Assembly: GCA_963703045.1 (NCBI GenBank)
Contig: OY969782.1
Span: 2,728,001-2,792,000, forward strand
Length of the DNA stretch: 64,000 bases
Origin: Miltoncostaea sp963703045
GTDB lineage: Bacteria; Actinomycetota; Thermoleophilia; Miltoncostaeales; Miltoncostaeaceae
Direction: 5' to 3'
The notes beneath the pieces are model-generated. The model was not told where the DNA came from, did no database searches, and was given only the letters and a program-made list of their open reading frames with translations. This document shows positions 18,522 to 27,064 of the stretch, one piece after another. Position numbers and translations under genes: made by a program. Every line of letters begins with the position of its first letter. Positions within the stretch are counted from its first letter, which is position 1.

Positions 18522-19250
18522 ATGTCCCTCGGGATCGGTCGCGTGGTGCCGTCCGTCCTGCTCGTCGAGGACGACGCGCCCACGCGCGTCTTCCTGTCCC
18601 AGAACCTGGCCGCCGACCGGTTCGCGCCGGTCGTCGTCGCGAGCGCGGAGGAGGCGATCGACCAGCTCGTCCGCGGCCGCCCCGACGCGGCGGTGGTCAA
18701 CGTGGGGCTGCCCGGCATGAGCGGCCTCGACCTGGTGAGCCACATCCGCGACGGCGCGGCCGAGGCCGAGTGGGATTCGGGGATGCCCATCCTGCTGATC
18801 TCCGCCGACGCCGGGCCGCACGCGGCGGTGCGGGCCATCGACCGCGGGGCGGACGACTTCGTCGCGAAGCCCTTCCACTACCCCGAGGTGCTGGCGCGGC
18901 TCGGCGCGCTGGTGCGGCGTTCCCGCGGGGCGACCCTCTGCGAGGAGCTCCGTGTCGGGGCGCTCGCCGTCGACCGCCACGCCCGGCGCGCGAGCCTCGG
19001 GGGCCGGGTGCTCGACCTGTCGGCCAAGGAGTTCGCGCTCCTCGTGGCGCTCGCCCGCGACCCCTCCCGCGTCCTCACGAAGGCCGAGCTGCTGCGCGAC
19101 GTGTGGGGCTACCGGTCGGCCGCCCGCACGCGGACGGTCGACAGCCACGCGAGCCGCCTGCGGCGCAAGCTCGCGGCGGCCGGGGGCGGGGAGCGGTGGG
19201 TCGTCAACGTCTGGGGCGTCGGTTACCGCCTCCTCGGCGAGGAGGCGTGA
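18522..19250 (+). CDS. OmpR-type response regulator lacking the phosphoacceptor aspartate
   Basis: The 242-residue protein has a receiver domain (about 10-130) and a winged-helix DNA-binding domain (about 145-240, ending WVVNVWGVGYRLL). The acidic pocket EDD (16-18), the Ser of LLISAD and the lysine of VAKPF are intact, but the phosphorylation site aligned in RPDAAVVNVGLPG is Asn60 (codon AAC) instead of Asp. It thus belongs to the atypical regulators that act without phosphorylation or by other inputs, unless AAC is a sequencing error. GGAGGT precedes ATG. A histidine kinase follows and the pilus operon begins downstream, suggesting it controls pilus genes. Confidence 0.9.
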   Translation: MSLGIGRVVPSVLLVEDDAPTRVFLSQNLAADRFAPVVVASAEEAIDQLVRGRPDAAVVNVGLPGMSGLDLVSHIRDGAAEAEWDSGMPILLISADAGPHAAVRAIDRGADDFVAKPFHYPEVLARLGALVRRSRGATLCEELRVGALAVDRHARRASLGGRVLDLSAKEFALLVALARDPSRVLTKAELLRDVWGYRSAARTRTVDSHASRLRRKLAAAGGGERWVVNVWGVGYRLLGEEA

Positions 19251-19251
19251 C

Positions 19252-19956
19252 GTGATCGGGACCTCGGCTCGGGGGGCGCGCGCGATCGACGGCCTGGCGG
19301 CGGCGGTGCACGACCTCCACGGCCCCCTCACGGTGATCCGCGGCATGTGCGCCACGCTCATGCGCGACGAGTGCGCCTCGGACCGCCGGCGGGCGCTCGA
19401 CCTCATCGACGCCGAGGCCGTGCGTCTGGCGGTCGGCCTGCGCGGGCTCACCGGCATCGCCGCCGAGGACGCCCTCGGCGGGCGCTCGTGCGACCTCGCC
19501 GCGCTCGTGGCGTCCGCCCTGCGCCGGTTCGGGCCCGTCGCCGGCGCGCGGGGCCGCCGGCTCGCCGTACGGGGTCGGCGCGCCCCCGCGCCGGTGTGCG
19601 GCGATCCCGCACGGCTCGAGCGGGCGCTCGACAACCTGCTGCTGAACGCGCTGCGGCACAGCACGGAGGGCGGCACGGTGGTCGTCGGCCTCGCCGTCCG
19701 GGGCGGGTGGGCCGAGGTGCACGTCCGCGACGACGGGCCGGGGGTCCCCCGGGACGACCGGGAGCGCATCTTCCACCCCGGCGAGCGCGGCTCGGCGCCG
19801 CAGGGGGAGGGCGCCGGCCTCGGCCTCGCGATCGCCCGCGAGATCGTCACCGCGCACGGGGGGAGGCTGACCCTCGATCCGATCGGCCCCGGCGCCTGCT
19901 TCCGAATCGCCCTTCCGCTGCGCGATCGCGCGGACCACGGTCCGCGGGTCGCATGA
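19252..19956 (+). CDS. Soluble sensor-less histidine kinase
   Basis: The 234-residue protein holds only the kinase core: an HDLHGPLT H-box (H20) and a HATPase_c domain with DNLLLNALRHS (N box), DDGPGVP (G1) and GAGLGLAIAREI (G2). It has no membrane segment and no sensor domain, so it must sense an intracellular partner. It starts at GTG one base after the response-regulator stop; the next gene overlaps its end. The pair may work as a two-component system only if the regulator can be phosphorylated, which its Asn60 puts in doubt. Confidence 0.88.
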   Translation: MIGTSARGARAIDGLAAAVHDLHGPLTVIRGMCATLMRDECASDRRRALDLIDAEAVRLAVGLRGLTGIAAEDALGGRSCDLAALVASALRRFGPVAGARGRRLAVRGRRAPAPVCGDPARLERALDNLLLNALRHSTEGGTVVVGLAVRGGWAEVHVRDDGPGVPRDDRERIFHPGERGSAPQGEGAGLGLAIAREIVTAHGGRLTLDPIGPGACFRIALPLRDRADHGPRVA

Positions 19957-20486
19957 GGCCGATCGTCGTCGAGGCCGCGCTCGCGCAGCACACCGCCGCG
20001 GGCGCGCGTCCGGTGGTGGTGGTGACGCGGGGCCGGCGCCGGGGGACGTGGCGCGAGGTCACCGCCGACGCCGTCGTCGCGGCCATCGACGCCGCGGGCG
20101 CCGACGCGGTCGTGCTCGCGCGATCGCCGGGCGACGATCCCGGTGGCGCGCGCCTGCCGGCTCTGGCCCGTCTGATGGGGCTGCCCGTCGTGCGACTGCC
20201 GACCGATCCGGGGCTCGCCGGTTGGTCGCTGGCACTGGCGACGCACCCCGAGCTCTGCGACGACGACCTCGTCCGCCGGCTGGAGGTGCTCGTCGGCGCC
20301 GCCGCATCCGCCGACCTGCCGCGCCGCCACGCCGGCGACGGGCCACGCGTGCCGGCCCTGCGTCCCGGTGTGCTCTCGCGCTGGGCGGGCTGCGCCTGGC
20401 GCCCCTGCGCACGGTGCGGGGGAGGGGGGCTCGCCGGGGCGGCGTGCGGCCGCTGCGGATCCCCTCGCCTCGGGGTGGTGGCGTGA
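19953..20486 (+). CDS. Hypothetical protein with C-terminal zinc ribbon
   Basis: A 177-residue protein with an alpha/beta N-terminal part (ARPVVVVTRGRRRG, ADAVVAAIDAAGADAVVLA) and a C-terminal CARC-x9-CGRC zinc ribbon. The ATG overlaps the kinase stop and its TGA overlaps the cpaB start, so it is a fixed member of the pilus operon. I do not recognise the family; a regulatory or assembly role in the pilus system is inferred from position. Confidence 0.65.
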   Translation: MRPIVVEAALAQHTAAGARPVVVVTRGRRRGTWREVTADAVVAAIDAAGADAVVLARSPGDDPGGARLPALARLMGLPVVRLPTDPGLAGWSLALATHPELCDDDLVRRLEVLVGAAASADLPRRHAGDGPRVPALRPGVLSRWAGCAWRPCARCGGGGLAGAACGRCGSPRLGVVA

Positions 20487-21166
20487 TGCGCGGGCGACCG
20501 GCCGGTCGTCGCGCGGGACTGCTGCTCGTGCTCGCCGGCCTCGCGGGCCTGCTCGCCGCGGTCGTGACCCTGCGGGCGGCCGCCGATCCGGCGCCAGGGG
20601 GGACGATCGTGGTCGCGCGCCAGACGCTCGGCCCGGGACTGCTGGTCGATGCGTCGGCGGCGGCGGGCGCGCTCGCCGTCGTCCCGCTCCCCGAGGGTCT
20701 CGGGCTCGTGGGGGTGCTCACCGATCCGGCCGAGGCGGTCGGTCGCCGGGTGGCGGTCCCGGTCGCCGCGGGCGAGCCGCTCACCCAGGCCTCGCTCGGC
20801 GGCATGCCGGGCGTCGGGCCCGAGCCGCTCGCCGTCGGCGAGCGCGCCGTGCCCGTGCCCCTGTCGGCCGCGGGCGGCGCCGGCGCCGGGCTCGTCACCG
20901 GCGCGCGGGTCGATGTGGTCGCGTCCACCGGCGAGGGTCCGGCCGGGCGGACGGAGGTCATCGTCGCCGACGCCCAGGTGCTCGCCGTGGCCGCCTCCGG
21001 TGCCCCCGACGGCGTCGGCGGCCCCGGCGAGGCGCTCCTGCGCGTCTCGTCGCAGCAGGCCCTGCGCATCACCGCGGCGCTCAACTTCGCCCGCGAGGTC
21101 CGCCTGCTGATCCGCCCCGCGGATGAGGTCGGAGCGGTCGTCCCGCGCACGGTGGCGGCCCCGTGA
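20486..21166 (+). CDS. cpaB: Flp pilus assembly protein CpaB/RcpC
   Basis: CpaB is an envelope protein of Tad pilus machines that carries SAF-type beta-clip domains and interacts with the outer part of the apparatus. The 226-residue protein has an N-terminal membrane segment (about 11-29), a SAF domain (VVARQTLGPGLLVD, AVGRRVAVPVAAGEPLT) and a second domain (GARVDVVASTG, EALLRVSSQQALRIT) typical of RcpC. It overlaps genes on both sides. Confidence 0.85.
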   Translation: MRGRPAGRRAGLLLVLAGLAGLLAAVVTLRAAADPAPGGTIVVARQTLGPGLLVDASAAAGALAVVPLPEGLGLVGVLTDPAEAVGRRVAVPVAAGEPLTQASLGGMPGVGPEPLAVGERAVPVPLSAAGGAGAGLVTGARVDVVASTGEGPAGRTEVIVADAQVLAVAASGAPDGVGGPGEALLRVSSQQALRITAALNFAREVRLLIRPADEVGAVVPRTVAAP

Positions 21167-21894
21167 GCGACGCATCGCAGACGTCGGCGGGTGGGGGCGT
21201 GGCCGTGATCGGGGCCTGCGGTGGCTGCGGTACGAGCCTCGTGGCGGGCGCGCTGGCGCTCTCGTGGCAGCGCGGCCACGGCGGAGCCTGGCTGATCGAG
21301 TTGGACGGCGGGTGCGGCGACCTCGGCGAGGCGTGGGACCTGCCCGGCGACCGCACCCTGCACGATCTCGTCGGCGTGGCCGGCGAGATGACCGCGGTCC
21401 ACCTCCGCGCGGCCGCCCAGCACCACGCCTCGGGGCTCATGGCGATCGTGGCCGCCCCGGATCGCGGTGCCGGCGACTGGGGCTCCGCCATGTCCGCGCG
21501 CCTGGTCGAACGCGCGGCGGACGCGGCGGAGGGGCGCTGCGTCATCGACGCCGGCAGCGTCCTCGGGCCGGCCGCCATGGGAGCCGTCGCCCGGGCCCGG
21601 TCCGTCGTGCTGGTCTGCCCGCCGCGGATCTCCGGCGTCCGGCGGGCGGTGGGCGTGCTGGCGGCGCTGGCGCGGGAGGGGCTCGACGGAGGCTGCGGCC
21701 TGGTGGTCGGCGGCACGCCCGGGCGCGCCGAGATCGGGACCCGCGCGCTCGCGCGCGTCGTGGGACGCGACGTGATCGCCGAACTGCCCTGGTCGGCGCG
21801 CGAGGCCGCCGAGCTGGGCGCCGGACGGTGGCCGCGGGGCCGGCGACGCGGCCTCGCGACGGCGATGGCGACGCTCTCGGAGCGGCTCCGATGA
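21163..21894 (+). CDS. CpaE/Ssd-like MinD-family protein with altered P-loop
   Basis: Proteins of this group place the Tad machine in the cell (CpaE/TadZ) or, in actinobacteria, are called septum-site determining proteins. The 243-residue protein has the MinD fold, but the deviant Walker motif KGGxGKT reads CGGCGTSL, lacking both lysines, so ATP hydrolysis is doubtful. LIELDGGCGDLG and VIDAGSVLG correspond to the switch regions. It starts at GTG overlapping cpaB and ends in an overlap with cpaF. Confidence 0.78.
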   Translation: MSDASQTSAGGGVAVIGACGGCGTSLVAGALALSWQRGHGGAWLIELDGGCGDLGEAWDLPGDRTLHDLVGVAGEMTAVHLRAAAQHHASGLMAIVAAPDRGAGDWGSAMSARLVERAADAAEGRCVIDAGSVLGPAAMGAVARARSVVLVCPPRISGVRRAVGVLAALAREGLDGGCGLVVGGTPGRAEIGTRALARVVGRDVIAELPWSAREAAELGAGRWPRGRRRGLATAMATLSERLR

Positions 21895-23111
21895 ACCGTC
21901 CGGCCGACCCGGCGCTCGTCGAGCACCTTCGGTCGCGCGCGGCACGCGACGGGCGCGTCGGGGGCACGCACATGGATCGCGGCGCGCTGGCGGAGGTCGT
22001 CGCGGACATGCTCGACGAGGAGCGACGCATCCTCACCGAGGAGGAGCGGGGGCGCGTGATCCAGGCGGTGGTGGACGAGGCCCTCGGGCTCGGCCCCCTC
22101 GAGCCCCTGCTGCGCGACCCGCGCATCACCGAGGTGATGGTGTGCGGCCCCGGCAGGGTCTTCGTCGAGCGCGACGGCCGCATCTCGCCGGCCGACGTGC
22201 GCTTCCATGACGACGCCCACCTGCTCCACGTGATCGACCGCATCCTCGCTCCGCTCGGGCGCCGCGTGGACGAGGCCAGCCCGATGGTCGACGCCCGCCT
22301 GCCGGACGGGTCACGGGTCAACGCGGTCATCCCACCGCTCTCGCTCGACGGGCCCGCGCTCACCATCCGCCGGTTCGCCGGTGCGCCGCTGACCGGCGAC
22401 GACCTCGTGCGACTGGGCACCATCGACGCGGCGATGCTCGCGATGCTGAGGGCGACCGTCGAGGCCCGGCGCAACGTGCTGGTCACCGGCGGCACCGGCA
22501 GCGGCAAGACGACGACCCTCGCCGCCCTCGCCGCCTTCGTGCCGGCGCGCGAGAGGGTCGTGACGATCGAGGACGCCGCCGAGCTGCGCCTCGCGCTCCC
22601 CCACGTGGTGCGGCTCGAGAGCCGTCCGCCGTCGCTCGAGGGCTCGGGCGCCGTGTCGATCCGTGCGCTGGTGCGCAACGCGCTCCGTATGCGCCCCGAC
22701 CGGATCGTGGTCGGCGAGGTCCGGGGAGGGGAGGCGCTCGACATGCTCAGCGCGATGACGACCGGGCACGAGGGCTCGCTCTCGACGCTGCACGCGTCCT
22801 CGCCCGCCGACGCCATCCGGCGCCTCCAGACGCTGGCGCTGATGGGTGATCTCGACCTCCCGTACCGGGCCGTGGCCGACCAGGTGGCGAGCGCCCTCGA
22901 CCTCGTCGTGCACCAGGCCCGGCGTCCCGACGGCACCCGCCGCGTCGTCGAGGTCTCCGCGGTGGCGGCCGGACCGGACGGGGCGGCCCTGACGTCGCTG
23001 GTCACCTGGCGTCCGCCCGCCGACGCGCGCCCCGGCTTCAGGTGGACGCCCGCGGGCCGGGCATGGGCGGCCGACGTGCAGGCGGCCGGCGCCCTCGAGG
23101 TCTCCGGGTGA
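21891..23111 (+). CDS. cpaF: Tad pilus secretion ATPase CpaF/TadA
   Basis: A hexameric ATPase of the type II/IV secretion family that powers Flp pilus assembly. The 406-residue protein has an N-terminal domain, Walker A TGGTGSGKTTTLAAL, the Asp box TIEDAAELRL, Walker B region MRPDRIVVGEVRGGE and the His box TTGHEGSLSTLHA. All catalytic motifs are intact. ATG overlaps the stop of the CpaE-like gene. Its inner-membrane partners TadB and TadC follow directly. Confidence 0.95.
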   Translation: MNRPADPALVEHLRSRAARDGRVGGTHMDRGALAEVVADMLDEERRILTEEERGRVIQAVVDEALGLGPLEPLLRDPRITEVMVCGPGRVFVERDGRISPADVRFHDDAHLLHVIDRILAPLGRRVDEASPMVDARLPDGSRVNAVIPPLSLDGPALTIRRFAGAPLTGDDLVRLGTIDAAMLAMLRATVEARRNVLVTGGTGSGKTTTLAALAAFVPARERVVTIEDAAELRLALPHVVRLESRPPSLEGSGAVSIRALVRNALRMRPDRIVVGEVRGGEALDMLSAMTTGHEGSLSTLHASSPADAIRRLQTLALMGDLDLPYRAVADQVASALDLVVHQARRPDGTRRVVEVSAVAAGPDGAALTSLVTWRPPADARPGFRWTPAGRAWAADVQAAGALEVSG

Positions 23112-23986
23112 GCGCGCCGGCGGCGGCGGTGGCCGCCGCGGCGTCCGTGGCACTGCTGGTGGTCGGCACCGGGCGAGCCCTCGCGGGGCGGCTGCCGCCC
23201 CGGGCCGCGGACACCGCGCGGGGGCGGCTCGGGCGCACCGAGCGCGGTCGGCGGCTCGCCGGACGCCTTGCCCGGGCGGGCCTCACGTGCGGCCCGGACC
23301 TCTTCGTGGCCGGGGTCGCCGCGGCGGCCCTCGTCGCGGGGGTCGGCGCCGCCCTCGCCCTGCGTCTGCCCGCTGCGGGGCCCGTCGCGGCAGCTGCCGT
23401 GGTGGCGGTCGCCGTCGCCGTCGTCCGCTCGGCCGACCGCCGCCACCTGGCGCGCGTCGAGGCGCAGCTGCCGGGCGTCGCCCAGCAGCTCGCCGCCGGT
23501 CTGGCCGCCGGACGCTCGCTGCGGCAGGCGCTGACGCGTGCGGCGCGCGACGCGCCCGAACCGGCGCGTGGCGAGCTGGCGCAGATCGTGCGCGAGCTCG
23601 AGCTCGGAGGACGCATCGAGACCGCGTTGGAGGAGGCGGTCGAGCGACTGCCCGCGCACGACCTGCGCATCATCGTGACGGCGATCCTGGTCCAGCGGCG
23701 CACCGGCGGCAACCTCGCCCAGGCGCTCGCCGCCCTGGCCGACCGGCTCGAGGAGCGCGCTCGCCTCGCCCGAGAGCTGCGCGGCGCGACGGCCCAGGCG
23801 CGGATGACGGCCTGGCTCGTCGCGGCCCTGCCGGTCGGCGGCGGCGTGATGGCGGAGATCGCATCGCCCGGAACGCTCGCGCGCGTGGTCGGCCAGCCTC
23901 CCGGCCCCGTGCTGCTGGTCGTGTCGGCCGGGCTCTACGGCCTCGGCGTGGTGCTCATCCGACGCATCGGGGACGTCGAGCCGTGA
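23108..23986 (+). CDS. tadB: Tad pilus inner-membrane protein TadB (T2SSF domain)
   Basis: The 292-residue protein has membrane segments near residues 4-24, 65-100 and, at the C-terminus, about 235-285, with a cytoplasmic GspF-type domain between (LPGVAQQLAAGLAAGRSLRQAL, RRTGGNLAQAL). TadB forms the membrane platform contacted by CpaF. GTG overlaps the cpaF stop; tadC overlaps its end. Confidence 0.9.
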   Translation: MSAPAAAVAAAASVALLVVGTGRALAGRLPPRAADTARGRLGRTERGRRLAGRLARAGLTCGPDLFVAGVAAAALVAGVGAALALRLPAAGPVAAAAVVAVAVAVVRSADRRHLARVEAQLPGVAQQLAAGLAAGRSLRQALTRAARDAPEPARGELAQIVRELELGGRIETALEEAVERLPAHDLRIIVTAILVQRRTGGNLAQALAALADRLEERARLARELRGATAQARMTAWLVAALPVGGGVMAEIASPGTLARVVGQPPGPVLLVVSAGLYGLGVVLIRRIGDVEP

Positions 23987-24849
23987 CCGCCCTCGTGCTC
24001 TGGGCGATCGCCCTGCTCTGTGCGGCCCTCGGGTTGCGGGCGCGGCGGGCCCCGGCCCCCGCTCCACCGGTGATGGGGTCGGCCGCCGCCCTGGCGAGGC
24101 CGCCCGGTGCGCTGCGCCTCGGTGCCCGGGTGCCCTGCCCGGCGGCGCTCGCCGCCGCGGCGATGCGGGACGCGGACGCCGACCGGCTGCGGGCGGCGGG
24201 GCTGACCCACGCCGCCACCCCGGGAGACGTCGCGCGCGCCCGGGTGGCGGCGTCAGCCGCCGGCCTCGCGCTGGGCGCGCTCGCCGCCCTCGTGGCGCCG
24301 CCCGCCGCGGTGCTCGTCCCCGGTCTCGCCGCCCTCGGGGCGCTCGCGCCGGGTAGGGCGCTGGTCGTGCGCGAGCGCGCGCGGCGACGGATGCTGGTGC
24401 GCGAGCTCCCCGACCTGCTCGATCTGCTCGGCATCTGCGTCGCGTCGGGGATGGCGCTCGATCGGGCGCTCGCGCTGTCGGCGGGCCGCCTCGGGGGAGT
24501 CCTCGGCGACGAGATCGACGTCGTGCTGCGCGACCTCTCGCTGGGCACGCCGCGGGCGGCCGCCTATCGCGACCTGATGGCGCGCGTGCCGGCGCCCGAG
24601 CTGGCGCGCACCGTCGCGGCGCTGCTCGAGGCCGAGGAGCTCGGGGCGCCGTTGTCGCGCGCGCTCGAGGCCCAGGCGCGCGCGCTGCGGGCATCGCGCC
24701 GGCAGGCCGCCCGCGAGCGGGCCGCGCGGGCAGCCCCGAAGATCCAGCTCGTGGTGGCGATGGTGATGGTGCCCGCAGTGCTGCTGCTCGTGATCGGCGT
24801 GCTGCTGATGGAGCTCGCGCGGCAGGTGGGCGGGGTGGTGGGAGGGTGA
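23983..24849 (+). CDS. tadC: Tad pilus inner-membrane protein TadC (T2SSF domain)
   Basis: The 288-residue protein is the second platform subunit: N-terminal hydrophobic segment, a pair of helices near 85-120, a GspF domain (ELPDLLDLLGICVASGMALD, EELGAPLSRAL) and two C-terminal membrane helices ending at the basic tail. It starts at GTG in the tadB stop and overlaps the prepilin gene by four bases. Confidence 0.9.
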   Translation: MTALVLWAIALLCAALGLRARRAPAPAPPVMGSAAALARPPGALRLGARVPCPAALAAAAMRDADADRLRAAGLTHAATPGDVARARVAASAAGLALGALAALVAPPAAVLVPGLAALGALAPGRALVVRERARRRMLVRELPDLLDLLGICVASGMALDRALALSAGRLGGVLGDEIDVVLRDLSLGTPRAAAYRDLMARVPAPELARTVAALLEAEELGAPLSRALEAQARALRASRRQAARERAARAAPKIQLVVAMVMVPAVLLLVIGVLLMELARQVGGVVGG

Positions 24850-25130
24850 GGCCGCGACATCGAGCGGGTTCGGCGACGGCCGAGTACGCGGGGGTGGTGC
24901 TGGCGGTCGGCCTGATGATGCTGGCGCTCATCGCCGTGCGCGAGCACCGGCCCGAGCGGCGCCCGCCGCTCGATCCCGTGGCCCGGGTGGCCGCGCTCGT
25001 TCGGCCGGCTCCGGTCGTACGCGTCCGCCGCCCGCCGACGCCGGGCGCGCGGCCGCGCCGGCAGGGCCCTCGCCGCCCGCCGCCGGAGCGCGAGCGCGTG
25101 CTCGTGCCGGGGTGGGCGGTCGGCTGGTGA
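24846..25130 (+). CDS. Flp-like prepilin with Pro/Arg-rich tail
   Basis: The 94-residue protein begins with a short basic leader, a class III prepilin cleavage pattern G8|SATAEY with Glu at +5 and Tyr at +6, and one membrane helix (about 15-32), as in Flp pilins. Instead of a short C-terminus it has a 60-residue tail dominated by proline and arginine. It overlaps tadC and closes the operon; no TadE/F minor pilins and no CpaA prepilin peptidase follow, so processing must use an enzyme coded elsewhere. It could be the major pilin or a minor, surface-binding one. Confidence 0.72.
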   Translation: MRPRHRAGSATAEYAGVVLAVGLMMLALIAVREHRPERRPPLDPVARVAALVRPAPVVRVRRPPTPGARPRRQGPRRPPPERERVLVPGWAVGW

Positions 25131-25388
25131 CCCCCCGCGGCCGGCCGCGGCGTCCGGTGCCGCGCATCGCACCGTCTGCGCGCGAGCGGTGCCGGGCCGT
25201 GAGCGACCGGTACCACCCGAGCGCGCGTCCGGGTGCCGCGCAGATGCGGCCGCAGCGATGTCGGCAGCGGCCGACCGCCGGAGGCAATTGCGCCGGCGAC
25301 TCGTGGCAGGTCATGGACACGGGTGTGACGACCCGGGGGCGGGCGGCGGATACTTGTCGTGAGTGTCGTCCCGGCCCCCCGCCCCACG

Positions 25389-25892
25389 ATGAGCGCGCCC
25401 CGTGCCCGGCCGGCCTTCGCCGACGTCGCCGAGCGGCACCTGGACGGCGTGCTGCGCTACCTGGCCCACCTGACGGGCGATCGCGATCTGGCCGAGGACC
25501 TGACGTCGGCCACGTTCGAGCGGGCCCTGCGCGACTGGTCCCGGTACGACCCCGGTCGGGCGACGCCGATCGTCTGGCTGATCGAGGTGGCCCGGCGGGT
25601 GGCGCTCGACCACTTCCGCCGGGACGGGCGGCGGCGGGCGCGCGAGGAGCGGTACGCGGCCGGCGTGCCCGATCGCGTGCCGGCGCCCGAGGCGCCGGGC
25701 GGGTTCTCGCCCGATCTGCGCGCCGCCCTCGGGCGTCTGAGCCGCGCCGAGCGCGAGCTGATCGCCCTTCGGGTGGTGCTCGGCCTCGACGCCGCCGAGG
25801 CCGGGCGCATCGCCGGCATGTCGGCGTCGGCGGTGGGCACGTCGCTGCACCGGGCGTTGACGAAGTTGCGAGAGGAGGTGGTGCGATCGTGA
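25389..25892 (+). CDS. ECF RNA polymerase sigma factor
   Basis: The 167-residue protein has sigma-70 region 2 (LAEDLTSATFERAL, PIVWLIEVARRVALDHFR) and region 4 (RLSRAERELIALRVVLGLDAAEAGRIAGMSASAVGTSLHRAL). Region 3 is missing, as in ECF factors. ATG 25389 was preferred over GTG 25359, because a TACTTG -10 candidate at 25351-25356 would put the transcript start after 25359. The membrane gene that follows overlaps its stop. The 258 bases upstream hold only this putative promoter and GC-rich sequence. Confidence 0.85.
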   Translation: MSAPRARPAFADVAERHLDGVLRYLAHLTGDRDLAEDLTSATFERALRDWSRYDPGRATPIVWLIEVARRVALDHFRRDGRRRAREERYAAGVPDRVPAPEAPGGFSPDLRAALGRLSRAERELIALRVVLGLDAAEAGRIAGMSASAVGTSLHRALTKLREEVVRS

Positions 25893-27064
25893 CCGAGCAG
25901 CATCCCATCGATGCCGGGCGCCTCGGCGAGCTGGTCAACGGCGCGCGGCCCGCCGGCGAGGAGGAGCGCGCCCTCGCGGCGCTGATCGCCGAGGCCCGCG
26001 AGCTCGAGCCGGGAGCCTCCGACGACCTGCGCCGGCGGGTGCTCGACGACGCGCGGCGCGCGGCGCCGGTGGCGGCGCCCGCATGGCGCGGACGCGCGCT
26101 CGACCCACGCCGATGGCTCGGCGGAGGGGAGGCGGGGCGCCGCCGGCTGCTGGTCGCGGCGCCGGTCACGGCGGCCGTCGTCGCCCTGATGATCGCGATA
26201 CCGGTGCTCGACGGCGGGGGAGGGGGCGACGCCACCTCGCCCCTTCCGGAGGCCGCCGGCCGCCTCGCCGCACCCGAGGCGAGCCCGTCAGGGCCTGCTG
26301 ACTCCGGTGCGGCCGGAGTCGCCCCGCCTGCGCCGGCGTCGGGCGCGCCGTCCGCCGTGGCGCCCGCTCCGGCCCCTGTCCCGGCCACGGGACGCCTGCA
26401 GCGCATCACGACCCGCACCCGCGTGATGGTCGACGGCGTCGCCGCCCTCTCGCGGGCGAGCGCCTCGGCCATGCGCACGGCGCGCGACCTCGGCGGGTAC
26501 ACCGCCCGCTCGGACTACGGGGTGCCCGACGGCGGGCGCGGCACCAACGAGCTCGTCTTCCGCGTGCCCGCCGGCCGGGTCGACGAGGCCCTCGCCGCCT
26601 TCGGCCGGCTGGGCGTGGTGATCGGCCAGGACGCCGACATCGTTGACGTCACCGACCGCGTCGCCGCCGCCGACCGGGGTGTCGCGCGGCTGCGCGAGCG
26701 CCTCGCCGGGCTGCGGGCCCGCGCGGCGGCCGATCCGGCCGACGCGGCGCGCGCCGTCGCGGTGGTGAGGGCCGAGTCGGCCCTCGCGCGCGCCGAGGCG
26801 GCGGTCGCGGCGCAGCGCGAGCGGGCGCGGCTGGCCGTGGTGCACCTGACGCTGACGACCGAGGGCCCGCCCGCGGTGGCGGAGGAGGAGGGCCGCTTCG
26901 CCGGGCCGATCACCGGAGCGGGCGTCCGCCTGGCCGACGCGTTGGCCTGGACCCTCGGCGCGCTCGTGCTGCTCGCCCCGTTCGCCGCCGTGGCCGCGCT
27001 GGCCGTCTGGGGCGTCACCCGCCTGCGGGGGCGCTCGGCCCGCCGGGTGATGCGGGCGACCTGA
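25889..27064 (+). CDS. DUF4349 membrane protein, probable anti-sigma partner
   Basis: A 391-residue protein with a soluble N-terminal part (about 1-85), one membrane helix (about 88-106), a Pro/Ala linker, an extracytoplasmic DUF4349 domain (GRLQRITTRTRVMVDGVAAL ... VFRVPAGRVDEALAAF, with an embedded coiled coil) and a C-terminal membrane helix before a basic tail. It starts at GTG within the ECF sigma stop. Coupled ECF and one-pass membrane proteins are usually sigma and anti-sigma; here the N-terminal part would hold the sigma factor and the outer domain sense a signal. The last 15 codons are duplicated just downstream. Confidence 0.75.
   Translation: MTEQHPIDAGRLGELVNGARPAGEEERALAALIAEARELEPGASDDLRRRVLDDARRAAPVAAPAWRGRALDPRRWLGGGEAGRRRLLVAAPVTAAVVALMIAIPVLDGGGGGDATSPLPEAAGRLAAPEASPSGPADSGAAGVAPPAPASGAPSAVAPAPAPVPATGRLQRITTRTRVMVDGVAALSRASASAMRTARDLGGYTARSDYGVPDGGRGTNELVFRVPAGRVDEALAAFGRLGVVIGQDADIVDVTDRVAAADRGVARLRERLAGLRARAAADPADAARAVAVVRAESALARAEAAVAAQRERARLAVVHLTLTTEGPPAVAEEEGRFAGPITGAGVRLADALAWTLGALVLLAPFAAVAALAVWGVTRLRGRSARRVMRAT

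Noticed and set aside
21542..25387. A 1281-codon open frame on the minus strand
   Set aside because: It is the reverse of the Tad pilus genes, with an Arg/Pro/Ala-rich translation and no motif; the plus-strand genes have full conserved motifs.
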